This document shows positions 8,877 to 17,663 of a stretch of DNA of 64,000 bases, in pieces (the first letter of the stretch is position 1; every line of letters begins with the position of its first letter). This DNA comes from Terriglobales bacterium. Lineage in GTDB: Bacteria; Acidobacteriota; Terriglobia; Terriglobales; Acidobacteriaceae. The position numbers were made by a program, and so were the translations under genes. The notes beneath the pieces were generated by a model that saw only the letters and a list, made by a program, of their open reading frames with translations, did not search any database and was not told the origin of the DNA. The stretch is from positions 147,517 to 211,516 of the forward strand of contig JAICSO010000007.1 of assembly GCA_025936825.1 (NCBI GenBank), written 5' to 3'.

Positions 8877-9725
8877 CTAGGAGCCTGGCCTGGGATGCCA
8901 ATACGACATCATCGGAACGTAGTGTCGCGCCAAGTAATATGCAGCAGCAAAAAGAAGCGTGGCAAGGATGAAGATCCAGCGGTTCCATGCGCTGCGTTCG
9001 TCCGGTGGAGACGTAAGGTGCGGGGCCAGCGCCGCACCCATAGCTAGTCCACAAACCAGACCACCGATATGCGCGGAGTTGTCGATCGCAGGAACGACGG
9101 CGCCAAAAAACAAGTTGTAGCCTGCAAACGACAACAGGCTTTTGAGCGTAGATTTCAGCGCGCTGGGATGGATCGGCAGATGTCCTAAATACAGTGCGGA
9201 GATGAGCGCGCCCGCCATTCCGAAGATTGCACCCGAAGCCCCCGCGCCCACGCGTATCGGGTGGAGCACAATACTCACGAGACTTCCGGTGATTCCGCAG
9301 AACGTATACACCAGGAAATATGTCCAACGGTCGAAAATCTGTTCTGCCAGAATGCCGAGATTCCACAAGCACCACATATTGAGCGCGATGTGGAGGATCC
9401 CGATGTGTACGTAGTTGGAAGCCAACATTCGCCAGGGCTGCGCCAGGAGTGTCGCCAAACCATCGTTGGCGCCCCACTTGATGAGATCGGGGATGTTTGG
9501 TTCGCTCGGAGACGATCCAGTGAATGCCATGGCTAGAAACACCAGTGCGTTGATGGCGATCACAGTGGTCGTGACTGGAACGGTTTTGAGCGGGATCGAT
9601 CTACGCTGCCGTGCCGGTAATGACGACTGCGCTCGCTGCATAATGGCCACGCGGCATTCCGGACAGATATTGTGGGGTTCGTTCGCGGACGAGAGTTCCC
9701 GCCCACAACTTATGCAGTTGGGCAT
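8877..9725 (-). CDS. Rhomboid-family intramembrane serine protease with N-terminal zinc ribbon
   Basis: A 282-residue membrane protease. An N-terminal treble-clef or ribbon (CISC at 4-7, CPEC at 21-24) precedes six or seven transmembrane helices. The catalytic Ser164 sits in GAGASGAIFGM and the partner His219 in SAHIGGLVCG; the L1-loop WRMLASNYVHIGILHI segment is also present. It should cut single-span membrane proteins within the bilayer. It starts 2 bases after the stop of the upstream EamA gene, so the two form an operon. The zinc ribbon is known from some bacterial rhomboids; its role is not established. Confidence 0.95.
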   Translation of the reverse strand: MPNCISCGRELSSANEPHNICPECRVAIMQRAQSSLPARQRRSIPLKTVPVTTTVIAINALVFLAMAFTGSSPSEPNIPDLIKWGANDGLATLLAQPWRMLASNYVHIGILHIALNMWCLWNLGILAEQIFDRWTYFLVYTFCGITGSLVSIVLHPIRVGAGASGAIFGMAGALISALYLGHLPIHPSALKSTLKSLLSFAGYNLFFGAVVPAIDNSAHIGGLVCGLAMGAALAPHLTSPPDERSAWNRWIFILATLLFAAAYYLARHYVPMMSYWHPRPGS

Positions 9726-9727
9726 GG

Positions 9728-10672
9728 TTAATCGGCGGCCACTTCAGCGGCCGCGACGGACTCGTTCTTTTTAGTCACGCTGGCGCTCGTCACCAGAATA
9801 ACGGAAGCAATGACAACCGCGCTGCCGGCCAGGACGTAGCGATCAACAACTTCGTGTCGAAAGAGCCAGCCCAAGAAAACGGCCACAACCGGATTTACGT
9901 AAGCGTAGGTAGAAACGCGGGCTGTGGGCGCATGTCCGAGGATGTAGATGTAGGCGGTGTAGCCGATCAGGGATCCGCAAACCACAAGATACGCAATCGC
10001 CTCCACGCCGCTCGCCGTCCAGATCGCGCGATGGTAGTCGCGATTGAGAGTGGCAAATACGAAATTCCCTAGACCCGCAAAAAATACTTGCCAGGAAGTC
10101 CCCCCAAACGTCGGTGGACCAGACTGCCACTTCTTCGCGAGCACGGAGCCGAAAGCCCAGCTGAGCGCACCGACAATCAGTGCAATCGACCACCACAATT
10201 CTTTTCTGCCCACTCCGGTGGTCGCAGTCAGCTTTGGCCACAACAAGACAGCCGTGCCCACCAGCCCAAGAGCAAGGCCAGCAAGTCCGCGCGGAGAGAC
10301 ATGATAATGTCCCAGCATGAGCGCATCCAGTATCAGAAACCAGAGCGGGATGGTTGCGACCAGGAGCGCCGCAAGTCCGCTGGGAATGTACATTTCGGCA
10401 TAAGAAAGAGTGAGGTTGCCGCCCATGAGCAGGAGATTCCCGACAATTGCGAGTTGCAACAGCTCGCGAGCGCTATAGCGAATGTTGTGACCCGCGACAA
10501 GGCAATATGCCAGCATGATCACGCCGGCAATGGTGAATCGTGTAGCGCACATCAGCGCAGGCGGAATGTGCTCGACCGCGATGTCGATGCCGAGGTAGGT
10601 CGATCCCCAGAACACGTAGACCAGCCCGAAGTTGAGCATCAAGAAAAACCGGGATGAGGTCTTCGAGAACAT
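9728..10672 (-). CDS. EamA (drug/metabolite) family transporter
   Basis: A protein of about 314 residues with ten hydrophobic segments arranged as two EamA repeats: the first opens FGLVYVFWGSTYLGIDIA, the second SIALIVGALSWAFGSVLAKK. Length and topology match the 10-helix DMT exporters that move amino acids or other metabolites out of the cell. The ATG at 10672 is chosen because the residues before it (up to 10807) are charged and unlike the family. It is the first gene of the pair with the rhomboid protease. The substrate cannot be inferred. Confidence 0.88.
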   Translation of the reverse strand: MFSKTSSRFFLMLNFGLVYVFWGSTYLGIDIAVEHIPPALMCATRFTIAGVIMLAYCLVAGHNIRYSARELLQLAIVGNLLLMGGNLTLSYAEMYIPSGLAALLVATIPLWFLILDALMLGHYHVSPRGLAGLALGLVGTAVLLWPKLTATTGVGRKELWWSIALIVGALSWAFGSVLAKKWQSGPPTFGGTSWQVFFAGLGNFVFATLNRDYHRAIWTASGVEAIAYLVVCGSLIGYTAYIYILGHAPTARVSTYAYVNPVVAVFLGWLFRHEVVDRYVLAGSAVVIASVILVTSASVTKKNESVAAAEVAAD

Positions 10673-11182
10673 TGGGCTGATGTTAATCAGACGAATCAAG
10701 AACGGTCTGCGATTCAAGATCTCCGCGAATTTACAAGGCTTTGAAGCCTTAGCGACAACATAAACGAAGCATCGACTTGGTGATATCCGAAAATTGCGCT
10801 CAAACACTCTTCGTCAGCTGACGATACGCGTCGGAATTGCCAGTGAAAACGCACAGAGCAGGAGATTTCCCGGCATCCTGCCGCCGACCAAGTGGTCGGT
10901 TGATAGTGACCTTCGGTGCTTCCTTAATCTTCCTTGAGCACGATAAAATTGTGCTTAGCGATGCGTTGCTGGAATCCCAATTCGCACCTGCCTTCCTGCT
11001 GGTTGCACATGCTCGTGTGCCCACGCAGATATTTGGCCGTGTTGCCTTCGCATTCGCGTCCCAGTCTCTTCGGTAGCGACTAGTTCGGATCCTCCTCTGT
11101 TTTACCAAGGCAGTAGTTCGCCCTTGTGCGGATCTGCTAGCAACTAGCAACTGATAACTAGCAACTGTTCAGGAGGATTCCC
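10673..11182. other. 510-bp gap without a confident gene
   Basis: This stretch separates the divergent EamA and aminotransferase genes and should contain both promoters. Within it are a hairpin AGCAC-GATAAAATT-GTGCT near 10938-10957, a short minus-strand frame (10924-11079, listed separately), and a tract of CTAGCAACTAGCAACTG-type repeat at 11137-11170 just before the aminotransferase ribosome site AGGAGG. Other open frames here (10800-11150 minus, 10837-11076 plus) show no recognisable protein features. Confidence 0.5.
10924..11079 (-). CDS. Possible small protein or gene relic lacking a standard start
   Basis: Between in-frame stops the minus strand reads 51 residues, with a protein-like second half (MCNQQEGRCELGFQQRIAKH then NFIVLKED) that has balanced composition and three Cys. 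No ATG, GTG or TTG lies near the beginning; the first ATG would leave only 28 residues. A GAGGAGG at about 11090 lies just outside the frame's upstream stop. It may be a relic, a frameshifted gene, or chance. Confidence 0.2.
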   Translation of the reverse strand, partial: SLPKRLGRECEGNTAKYLRGHTSMCNQQEGRCELGFQQRIAKHNFIVLKED

Positions 11183-12523
11183 ATGACACCCACTATGATG
11201 GGTTCCGTGATCGACGGACCCAAGATTAAGACCGCCCTGCCCGGTCCCAACGCCAAGCGCGTGCTCGAGGGCGATGACCGTTATATTTCTCCGTCCTATA
11301 CCCGCTCGTACCCACTGGTGGCGAAGGAAGGGCACGGCATCGTCGTCACCGACGTTGACGGCAATGAGTTTTTCGATTTTTCGTCCGGCATCGCCGTGAC
11401 CTCGACTGGCCACTGCCATCCTGACGTGGTTGCTGCCATCCAGAAACAGGCCGGCGAGTTGATCCACATGTCGGGCACCGATTTTTATTACGAGAGCCTG
11501 GTTACATTGGCAGAGCGGCTGTCGAAGATCGCGCCGATGCCAGGGCCGCACCGCTTCTATTACGGCAACTCAGGAGCCGAGGCGATCGAGGCTGCGCTGA
11601 AGCTGGCGCGCTATCACACTAAGCGCACGCAGATCATCGCCTTCTACGGCGCGTTCCACGGACGCACCATGGGAGCGCTGTCACTGACGGCATCCAAGCC
11701 CCAGCAGCGTCGACGGTTCGCGCCGCTCGTGCCGGGCGTGACGCACGTGCTTTATCCGGACGTGTATCGGAAGGGCGAGAGTGACGCGCTGGCCTGTGCG
11801 CGGTTTATCGAGGACAAGGTTTTCAAAACCACGGTCGCTCCGGAAGAAGTAGCGGCGATTTTCGTCGAGCCGGTGCAGGGCGAGGGCGGGTACGTTCCGG
11901 CGCCGCGCGTTTTCATGGAAGAACTGCGCCGGATCTGCGATCGCCACGGCATTCTGCTGGTTGCCGACGAAGTCCAGAGCGGCATCGGGCGGACGGGCAA
12001 GTGGTGGGCGATCGAGCACACCGGCGTGCATCCTGACATCGTTTGCAGCGCGAAGGGGATCGCGTCCGGCATGCCGCTTTCGGTCATGATGAGCAAAGCC
12101 GAAATCATGGACTGGGTGCCGGGATCTCATGCGTCGACTTTCGGTGGCAATCCAGTTTGCATCGCTGCGGCAATGGCCACCCTTAATGTGATCGAACGCG
12201 AAGGGCTGATCCGCAACGCCGAGGAAGTTGGCAAGCACATCAGGCAGCGCATGGCGGACTGGCCGCGGAAACAATCGCTCGTCGGCGATGTTCGCGGGTA
12301 CGGGCTGATGATCGGCCTCGAACTGGTCTACGACAAGGAGAAGAAGACGCCCGCTCCCGCCGAACGCGACCGAGTGATCGACCTCGCGTTCGAGCGCGGC
12401 ATTCTGTTCCTCGGCTGCGGCCCGAATACGATTCGCATCGCGCCCCCGCTCATCGCCACCAAAGAGCAGGCGGACATCGCGATGGATGTGCTGGAAGAGT
12501 GCCTCAAACGAGCCGTCAAATAA
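11183..12523 (+). CDS. Class III PLP aminotransferase (4-aminobutyrate / acetylornithine type)
   Basis: A 446-residue fold-type I aminotransferase. Marks are the PLP-phosphate segment YYGNSGAEAIEAALKLAR, the FYGAFHGRTMGALSLT block, the cofactor-ring Asp in LLVADEVQSGIGRTG and the Schiff-base Lys in CSAKGIASGMPLS. The family moves an amino group from an omega-amino donor such as GABA or acetylornithine to 2-oxoglutarate; the true substrate is uncertain. The start has AGGAGG seven bases upstream. A GC-rich hairpin follows the stop at 12534. Not linked to arginine or GABA pathway genes here. Confidence 0.92.
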   Translation: MTPTMMGSVIDGPKIKTALPGPNAKRVLEGDDRYISPSYTRSYPLVAKEGHGIVVTDVDGNEFFDFSSGIAVTSTGHCHPDVVAAIQKQAGELIHMSGTDFYYESLVTLAERLSKIAPMPGPHRFYYGNSGAEAIEAALKLARYHTKRTQIIAFYGAFHGRTMGALSLTASKPQQRRRFAPLVPGVTHVLYPDVYRKGESDALACARFIEDKVFKTTVAPEEVAAIFVEPVQGEGGYVPAPRVFMEELRRICDRHGILLVADEVQSGIGRTGKWWAIEHTGVHPDIVCSAKGIASGMPLSVMMSKAEIMDWVPGSHASTFGGNPVCIAAAMATLNVIEREGLIRNAEEVGKHIRQRMADWPRKQSLVGDVRGYGLMIGLELVYDKEKKTPAPAERDRVIDLAFERGILFLGCGPNTIRIAPPLIATKEQADIAMDVLEECLKRAVK

Positions 12524-12533
12524 GTCCAGTGTT

Positions 12534-12568
12534 TGCCCCACCCTCGCGACATCTTCGAGGGTGGGGCA
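12534..12568 (+). terminator. Strong hairpin after the aminotransferase gene
   Basis: A perfect 13-bp stem (TGCCCCACCCTCG paired with CGAGGGTGGGGCA) with a 9-base loop starts 10 bases after the stop at 12523. It lacks a T-tract, so it may slow or process transcripts rather than be a classic Rho-independent terminator, or it may be a repeat-derived hairpin. Confidence 0.5.
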
Positions 12569-12589
12569 GCTTATAATCTCGCCACTCCC

Positions 12590-13366
12590 ATGAGTCGTAT
12601 CCTCCTTGTGCATTGGAACCAAGCCGAGGCCGCAGAACGCGCGCAGAAGCTCGCCAAACTTGGGCACGAGGTCACAACGCTGTGGAACAGCAAAGACTCA
12701 AGCCAATTCAAACCTAACGGCACGCCACCCGATCTCTTTGTTATCGATCTTGGCCGAATTCCATCCTACGGACGCGAAATCGCCGGATACTTTCGCCGGC
12801 AGAAGGCCACGCGCAACGTGCCGATCCTGTTCCTTGGCGGAGACGGCGGTCACATTGCGAAGACGCGAAATCTGCTGCCCGATGCGAGTTTCAGTGAGTG
12901 GCGGTCGATCAAGAGTGCGATAGCAAAGGCAGTCATAAGTGCTCCCCAAATGCCTGTCGTTCCCGGAACCATGGCAGGCTACTCAGGAACGCCGCTGCCG
13001 AAGAAACTCGGCATCCGCGAGAATTCACGCGTGGTTCTCGTCAATTCACCGCAGAGATTCGAAAGAAAGCTGGAACCGCTGCCGGAAAACGCACAGATCG
13101 TCGAAGACGCTCCGGCCGCAAATGTCGCGGTCCTGTTCGTTAAGTCAGAAGCCGATCTGGTTCGCGACTTCGGCAACCTGGCCAGATCTCTTCCGCAAAA
13201 AGTCGCGTTCTGGATCGCATGGCCCAAGCAAGCTTCCGGGATTAAGACCGACTTGAAAGAAGGAACTATTCGCGAGTTTGGCCTCGCTCACGAATGGGTG
13301 GATTACAAAATCTGCGCCATCGATGAGACATGGTCAGGCCTCTGCTTCGCGCGTAGAAAGAACTGA
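12590..13366 (+). CDS. Receiver-like plus DUF3052 domain protein
   Basis: A 258-residue protein. The first 115 residues have a CheY-like outline (MSRILLVHWNQAEAAERAQK, later LFVIDLGRIPS and VPILFLGG) but the metal-binding acidic pair is missing, so it is probably a pseudo-receiver. From about residue 130 comes GYSGTPLPKKLGIRENSRVV, the signature of DUF3052, which continues to the end. The ATG at 12590 opens the family sequence; the frame upstream crosses the hairpin and is not likely translated. The function of DUF3052 is unknown; phosphorylation of this protein is not expected. Confidence 0.8.
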   Translation: MSRILLVHWNQAEAAERAQKLAKLGHEVTTLWNSKDSSQFKPNGTPPDLFVIDLGRIPSYGREIAGYFRRQKATRNVPILFLGGDGGHIAKTRNLLPDASFSEWRSIKSAIAKAVISAPQMPVVPGTMAGYSGTPLPKKLGIRENSRVVLVNSPQRFERKLEPLPENAQIVEDAPAANVAVLFVKSEADLVRDFGNLARSLPQKVAFWIAWPKQASGIKTDLKEGTIREFGLAHEWVDYKICAIDETWSGLCFARRKN

Positions 13367-13514
13367 ATCGCGCTAATTGACAATCTCAAGCTGAACGCCT
13401 AGTCTGCCTGCGTCTCAATTGCGGCGCGCGCAGTTCTTCCGATCTTTCGCCGGGGCCGCGTAGTAGTTTCTGATTCAGTTCGCGTTCACGTTCACATCTT
13501 CCAAGGAGGAACGC

Positions 13515-13763
13515 ATGGCACACGGGATCATCTGGTGGATCGTGGTAGGCCTGATCGCAGGCTGGGCAGCAGGAAAAATCATGAAGGGTGGCGGCTACGG
13601 CGTCGTTGTCGACATCATTTTGGGAATCGTCGGCGGTATCGTCGGTGGCTGGGTGATGAGCCTACTGGGAGTCGGTGGCGGCGGGTTGGTGTGGAGCATC
13701 CTGGTCGCAATTCTCGGCGCGGTGATCTTGATCTGGATTACACGGTTGATCAAGAAGGCGTGA
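13515..13763 (+). CDS. GlsB/YeaQ/YmgE-family small membrane protein
   Basis: An 82-residue protein with three hydrophobic helices rich in Gly (IIWWIVVGLIAGWAAGKIM, VDIILGIVGGIVGGWVMSLL, then a third ending ITRLIKKA). This pattern and length match the transglycosylase-associated/GlsB family, linked to stress responses in several bacteria. A strong AAGGAGG ribosome site lies eight bases before the ATG. It stands alone between unrelated genes. The molecular role of the family is not settled. Confidence 0.92.
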   Translation: MAHGIIWWIVVGLIAGWAAGKIMKGGGYGVVVDIILGIVGGIVGGWVMSLLGVGGGGLVWSILVAILGAVILIWITRLIKKA

Positions 13764-13884
13764 ACCGACAGATCGCGCTGGAAATTTTCAACTTACTCGA
13801 GACGGGCGCGGGTACCCTCGCCCCCGTCATTTCATCTTAAGTGCCAAGGAAGAAGTAGATTCAAGAAGTGCTAAAGTTTTTTGC

Positions 13885-14295
13885 ATGAGATTCAATCGCT
13901 CTGCACCACCCTGCCCGGTTATTCCCGTGCTCATTTATCCCGATCCCAGCGCGGCTGCGGATTGGTTGTCAAAGGCGTTTGGCTTCACAGTTCGCCTGCG
14001 CATCGCCAATCACCGCATTCAGATGAAGGCCGGCGATGGCTGTTTCACGATTGCGGAAGGCAATGTGAAGCCCAACAATTCGCAACATGTCCAGGTTCGG
14101 ATTGAAGATGCTGAGGAGCACTGCGAGCGAGCGCGAAAGAACGGCGCGGTTATCCTGAACGAGCCGAAAGATCACCCATATGGCGAGCGCCAGTACAACG
14201 CGCAGGATTTTCACGGCCACCGCTGGGACTTCACCGAAACCTTCGCCGACGTTGCGCCTGAAGAATGGAGCGGCGGCGAGTTTCATCTGGAGTGA
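13885..14295 (+). CDS. VOC-superfamily (glyoxalase/PhnB-like) protein
   Basis: A 136-residue protein with the paired beta-alpha-beta-beta-beta units of the vicinal-oxygen-chelate fold: VIPVLIYPDPSAAADWLSKA begins unit one and the QVRIEDAEEHCERARKNGA helix begins unit two, ending with NAQDFHGHRWDFTETF. Such proteins are metal enzymes or antibiotic-binding proteins; the substrate is unknown. The ATG follows a T-rich stretch with no ribosome site, so a leaderless message is possible. Confidence 0.88.
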   Translation: MRFNRSAPPCPVIPVLIYPDPSAAADWLSKAFGFTVRLRIANHRIQMKAGDGCFTIAEGNVKPNNSQHVQVRIEDAEEHCERARKNGAVILNEPKDHPYGERQYNAQDFHGHRWDFTETFADVAPEEWSGGEFHLE

Positions 14296-14356
14296 CACGA
14301 ATGCCCCCTCAGGCCCGGGGACTCGGCAAAGTATTGAAATATTGCATAAAAATCAG

Positions 14357-14369
14357 ATTATCAGATAAT
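14357..14369. promoter_or_regulatory. Palindromic operator before the Phd/VapC module
   Basis: ATTATC-A-GATAAT is a perfect 6-1-6 palindrome in an AT-rich stretch. Its right half GATAAT looks like a -10 box and lies 8 bases before the GTG start at 14378. Antitoxins of this class repress their own promoter, so this is a natural operator. With so little space the mRNA would have almost no leader. Confidence 0.55.
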
Positions 14370-14377
14370 ATGATTCG

Positions 14378-14647
14378 GTGAAGAAGATCATTAGCGTCAC
14401 CGAAGCGGCGCGTAATTTCGCTGAGTGCGTAAGCCGCGCCCATTATCAGAACGTCACCTTTGTGCTGCTAAAGGGCGGTTCCCCCGTGGCTCGTATCGTT
14501 CCTGACGTGGAAAAAGTCTGTTCAGGCGGCGAGTTGGCCTCCGTAATTTCTCAGGTACAGCTGTCGCCGGAGGAAGCGCGCGAGTGGGCACGTGATTTAC
14601 AGGGCGCCCGAAAGAGACTGGGACAAGTCTCAGACAAGTGGAAATAA
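14378..14647 (+). CDS. Antitoxin, Phd/YefM-like
   Basis: An 89-residue protein that starts at a GTG. Its N-terminal half (KKIISVTEAARNFAECVSRA then VTFVLLKGGSPVARIVP) has the short strand-helix layout of Phd/YefM DNA-binding antitoxins, and the C-terminal half is a charged helix expected to wrap around the toxin. Its last 10 bases overlap the start of a PIN-domain toxin gene, the usual toxin-antitoxin arrangement with coupled translation. It would neutralise VapC and bind the palindrome at 14357. No ribosome site is seen. Confidence 0.85.
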   Translation: MKKIISVTEAARNFAECVSRAHYQNVTFVLLKGGSPVARIVPDVEKVCSGGELASVISQVQLSPEEAREWARDLQGARKRLGQVSDKWK

Positions 14648-15039
14648 TCCTCGATGCCGATGTAATCATATCGGGAGAGCGCGGAACGTTTGATCTTAAA
14701 CGCTGGCTTGCTTCACACGCAGAGGAGCAGTTCGCCATTGCTGCGATTACGGTTGCCGAGCTTTGGCACGGGGTGGAGCGCGCGACGGGGACTCATCGAC
14801 ACTCTCGCGAAAGATTCTTGCAGGCTGTGATCAATGTTCTTCCAATTATTCCGTATACCGAGCAGACCGCATATCACCATGCGCGCTTATGGGCGGACTT
14901 GGAAGGCGCAGGCAAGATGATTGGTCCATACGACCTGGTTGTCGGCGCAACTGCGCTTGAGCGGGACGCAGAATTGGCCACCTTCAACCGGAAACACTTC
15001 GCCAAGGTTCCGCGACTTAAGGTGATCGAACCCACGTAG
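14638..15039 (+). CDS. VapC-like PIN-domain ribonuclease toxin
   Basis: A 133-residue PIN-domain protein starting at GTG inside the antitoxin gene. It has the expected acidic residues: the first Asp in ILDADVIISGERG, a Glu in ITVAELWHGVERA, and the third Asp in GPYDLVVGATALERDAELAT, with FNRKHFAKVPRL near the end where the fourth acidic site is usually found. Family members cut specific RNAs, often tRNA or rRNA, when freed from the antitoxin. The convergent lepA gene ends 7 bases downstream. Confidence 0.9.
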   Translation: MEIILDADVIISGERGTFDLKRWLASHAEEQFAIAAITVAELWHGVERATGTHRHSRERFLQAVINVLPIIPYTEQTAYHHARLWADLEGAGKMIGPYDLVVGATALERDAELATFNRKHFAKVPRLKVIEPT

Positions 15040-15046
15040 CCGTAAG

Positions 15047-16852
15047 CTACTCGCCTTCCCCAACCTTGAGCACGGCCAGGAATGCTTCTTGCGGAATATC
15101 CACCCTGCCGATGCGCTTCATGCGCTTCTTGCCCTCTTTCTGCTTTTCGAGCAGCTTGCGCTTACGGCTAATGTCGCCGCCGTAGCACTTGGCCAGAACA
15201 TTTTTGCGCATAGCGTGGACGGTTTCACGGGCAATGATCTTCGCACCGATGGAAGCTTGAATCGGGACCTCGAACATCTGCCGGGGAATCAGTTCGCGCA
15301 TCTTGCTGACCAGCGCCTTGCCACGTTCGTAGGCGAAATCGCGGTGCACGATGATCGAGAGCGCATCGACGGGATCGCCGGCGACTAGGATGTCGAGTTT
15401 CACCATCGGCGAATCCCAGGTTCCTGCGAGGTGATAGTCGAGCGACGCATAGCCTCGTGAAACTGACTTCAAGCGATCATAGAAATCGAGCACGATTTCG
15501 TTCAGCGGCAATTCGTATTGCAGCATCACGCGCGTTGCGCTGACATACTCAAAGCTCTTCTGCTTCCCGCGTTTTTCTTCGACCAGCGCCAAAATTCCGC
15601 CAACGAATTCTTCGTTGGTGAGAATGGTCGCGAGGATCACGGGCTCCTCGATCTTCTGGATTTCGCTGGGATTGGGCCACCGGGACGGGTTATCGACTTC
15701 CGTGACCTCGCCGTCGGTCTTGGTGATCTGATAACGAACGCTGGGCGCTGTGGTGATCAGGTCGAGGCCGAACTCGCGCTCCAGGCGTTCCTGGATGATT
15801 TCCATGTGCAGCAGCCCGAGAAAGCCGCAGCGGAAGCCGAAGCCTAACGCGGCGGAGCTTTCCGGCTCAAAGAAAAACGAAGAATCATTCAGCCGCAATT
15901 TTTCGAGCGCTTCGCGCAGTTGCGTGTGCTCGTGCGCATCCACTGTATAGATGCCCGCGAATACCATCGGCTTGAGTTCCTCGAATCCGGGCAGCGGTTC
16001 GAGCGCGGGATCGTTCTCGTCGGTGATCGTGTCGCCAATTTTGGTGTCGGCGACATTCTTGATGTTCGCAATAAGGAACCCGACTTCTCCGGCATGCAAT
16101 TCGTCGATTTCGACCGGCTTGGGGGTGAGCACGCCGAGAGTTTCCACGTCGAAGATGCGCCCGTTTGACCATAAACGGATCTTTTGTCCTTTGTGGAGGC
16201 GGCCTTCGAAGATGCGGACCAGCACGATCACGCCGCGATAGGGATCGAACCAGGAATCGAAGATGAGCGCCTGCAGCTTGCGCTCAGCGGCGCCCTTTGG
16301 TGGAGGAACTCGCTTCACAATTTCTTCAAGGACGTCGGGGACGCCTTGCCCGGTCTTCGCACTGATTGGAATGGCGTTGCTGGCGTCAAGGCCCACCGCG
16401 CCTTCGATCATTTCTTTTGTGCGCGGGATGTCGGCGCTTGGCAGGTCAATCTTGTTGATGACGGGAATGATCTCGAGGCCGTGATTAATCGCCAGGTACG
16501 AATTCGCGAGTGTTTGCGCCTCGACACCCTGCGAGGCATCCACGACCAGCAGCGCGCCCTCGCAGGAGGCCAGCGACCGCGAAACTTCATACGAAAAGTC
16601 CACATGCCCGGGCGTATCAATGAGGTTCAGCTGATACGTTTCACCGTTGTGCGCGGTGTACATCATGCGAACCGCGTGGGCCTTGATGGTGATGCCGCGC
16701 TCCCGCTCCAGGTCCATGGAATCAAGCACCTGCGCCTGCATCTCACGCGCGGTCAGGGACCCCGTCAACTCAAGTAGGCGGTCGGCCAGCGTCGACTTTC
16801 CGTGGTCGATGTGCGCAATAATCGCGAAATTGCGGATGTGCTGGGGATCCAT
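15047..16852 (-). CDS. lepA: Elongation factor 4 (LepA), ribosome back-translocase GTPase
   Basis: A 601-residue translational GTPase of the LepA family. The G domain holds [17 protein letters not shown] (G1), RERGITIK (G2), [12 protein letters not shown] (G3) and NKIDLP (G4). It is followed by domain II, the EF-G-like domains and the LepA-specific C-terminal domain ending in [20 protein letters not shown]. Length agrees with the family (about 600). It binds ribosomes and promotes back-translocation or initiation-linked steps under stress. It is encoded alone, convergent with the VapC gene. Confidence 0.98.
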   Translation of the reverse strand: MDPQHIRNFAIIAHIDHGKSTLADRLLELTGSLTAREMQAQVLDSMDLERERGITIKAHAVRMMYTAHNGETYQLNLIDTPGHVDFSYEVSRSLASCEGALLVVDASQGVEAQTLANSYLAINHGLEIIPVINKIDLPSADIPRTKEMIEGAVGLDASNAIPISAKTGQGVPDVLEEIVKRVPPPKGAAERKLQALIFDSWFDPYRGVIVLVRIFEGRLHKGQKIRLWSNGRIFDVETLGVLTPKPVEIDELHAGEVGFLIANIKNVADTKIGDTITDENDPALEPLPGFEELKPMVFAGIYTVDAHEHTQLREALEKLRLNDSSFFFEPESSAALGFGFRCGFLGLLHMEIIQERLEREFGLDLITTAPSVRYQITKTDGEVTEVDNPSRWPNPSEIQKIEEPVILATILTNEEFVGGILALVEEKRGKQKSFEYVSATRVMLQYELPLNEIVLDFYDRLKSVSRGYASLDYHLAGTWDSPMVKLDILVAGDPVDALSIIVHRDFAYERGKALVSKMRELIPRQMFEVPIQASIGAKIIARETVHAMRKNVLAKCYGGDISRKRKLLEKQKEGKKRMKRIGRVDIPQEAFLAVLKVGEGE

Positions 16853-16950
16853 GGAGAGAGTGGCTAAACACTGATTTTATCAGGCGGGAGTGGCTCGAAA
16901 TGGAAGGCCGCGACGAATCGCGCCCGATTTCACTGAATTGTGAGGTCCGG

Positions 16951-17514
16951 CTACTGCTGCGGATTCGCCTTTGCGCTCTCCAACGCCTGCCGTAGGTCAG
17001 GATGCTCCTGCAGCACTTCAATCATGCTGTCTCGGCCGATTTGCTGGCCCCATTGGCCCCCGGCAGCTTGTGACTCCGCCAAGACTTTGGGCATGGATGT
17101 GGCAACTTTCTTGCCCACCGGCGACTCGTAGAACTCAATCAGGCTCTTGATCTCGGCATGAGTGTAGTACTTGTCGTAGATCGGAATGATAAGCGCGATC
17201 AACTGATTCGAGTCGATCTTGGATTTGAACTTCTCGAAGAACAATTCAACGAGTTTCTCGCGATATTCTCCAGGAGGCAGCGAGCTCGTCATCAGCGGAC
17301 GAATGCCGTGCTCCATCTGGTCCATCATCTGCGTGGCAAGGCCTGCAGCGCCGGTTACGTCGAGCAACCGACGGATGTCGGCTTCTTTAGCAGGGTCGAT
17401 CTTTGTGGCCGTGTTCGCCGGCAAGTCCGCGCCCGACGACTGAGCGCTGGTTTGTGAATAAGCTCCTGCGGACGTGAACAATGCCATCCAGGCAAGAACC
17501 GTAACGATTCTCAT
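16951..17514 (-). CDS. DUF2059 domain periplasmic protein
   Basis: A protein of about 187 residues with a signal peptide (MRIVTVLAWMALFTSAGAYS) from the ATG at 17514, which has AGGAGAG four bases upstream; the longer frame to 17589 is rejected on this ground. The mature part has IRRLLDVTGAAGLATQMMDQ and later YYTHAEIKSLIEFYESPVGK, a typical DUF2059 pattern of helices. The family is found in the periplasm of many Gram-negatives without an assigned role. A hairpin GACAGCC-GAGC-GGCTGTC lies upstream at 17637-17654. Confidence 0.88.
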   Translation of the reverse strand: MRIVTVLAWMALFTSAGAYSQTSAQSSGADLPANTATKIDPAKEADIRRLLDVTGAAGLATQMMDQMEHGIRPLMTSSLPPGEYREKLVELFFEKFKSKIDSNQLIALIIPIYDKYYTHAEIKSLIEFYESPVGKKVATSMPKVLAESQAAGGQWGQQIGRDSMIEVLQEHPDLRQALESAKANPQQ

Positions 17515-17663
17515 AATCTCTCCTGTGACAATGCTCATCGTACTTTCTGGGTGCCTGATGTGTAAGGTGCGAAGCAGCGTCCGGCCCACTAAAGTAATGG
17601 CGTATTGAAAGCGTGGGTTGAGGATCTGTCGATCTAGACAGCCGAGCGGCTGTCACGAGGCAC

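Noticed and set aside
11681..12667. 328-residue open frame antisense to the aminotransferase
   Set aside because: It lies opposite a well-supported enzyme and crosses its downstream hairpin; composition is Arg/His-rich as is typical of shadow frames.
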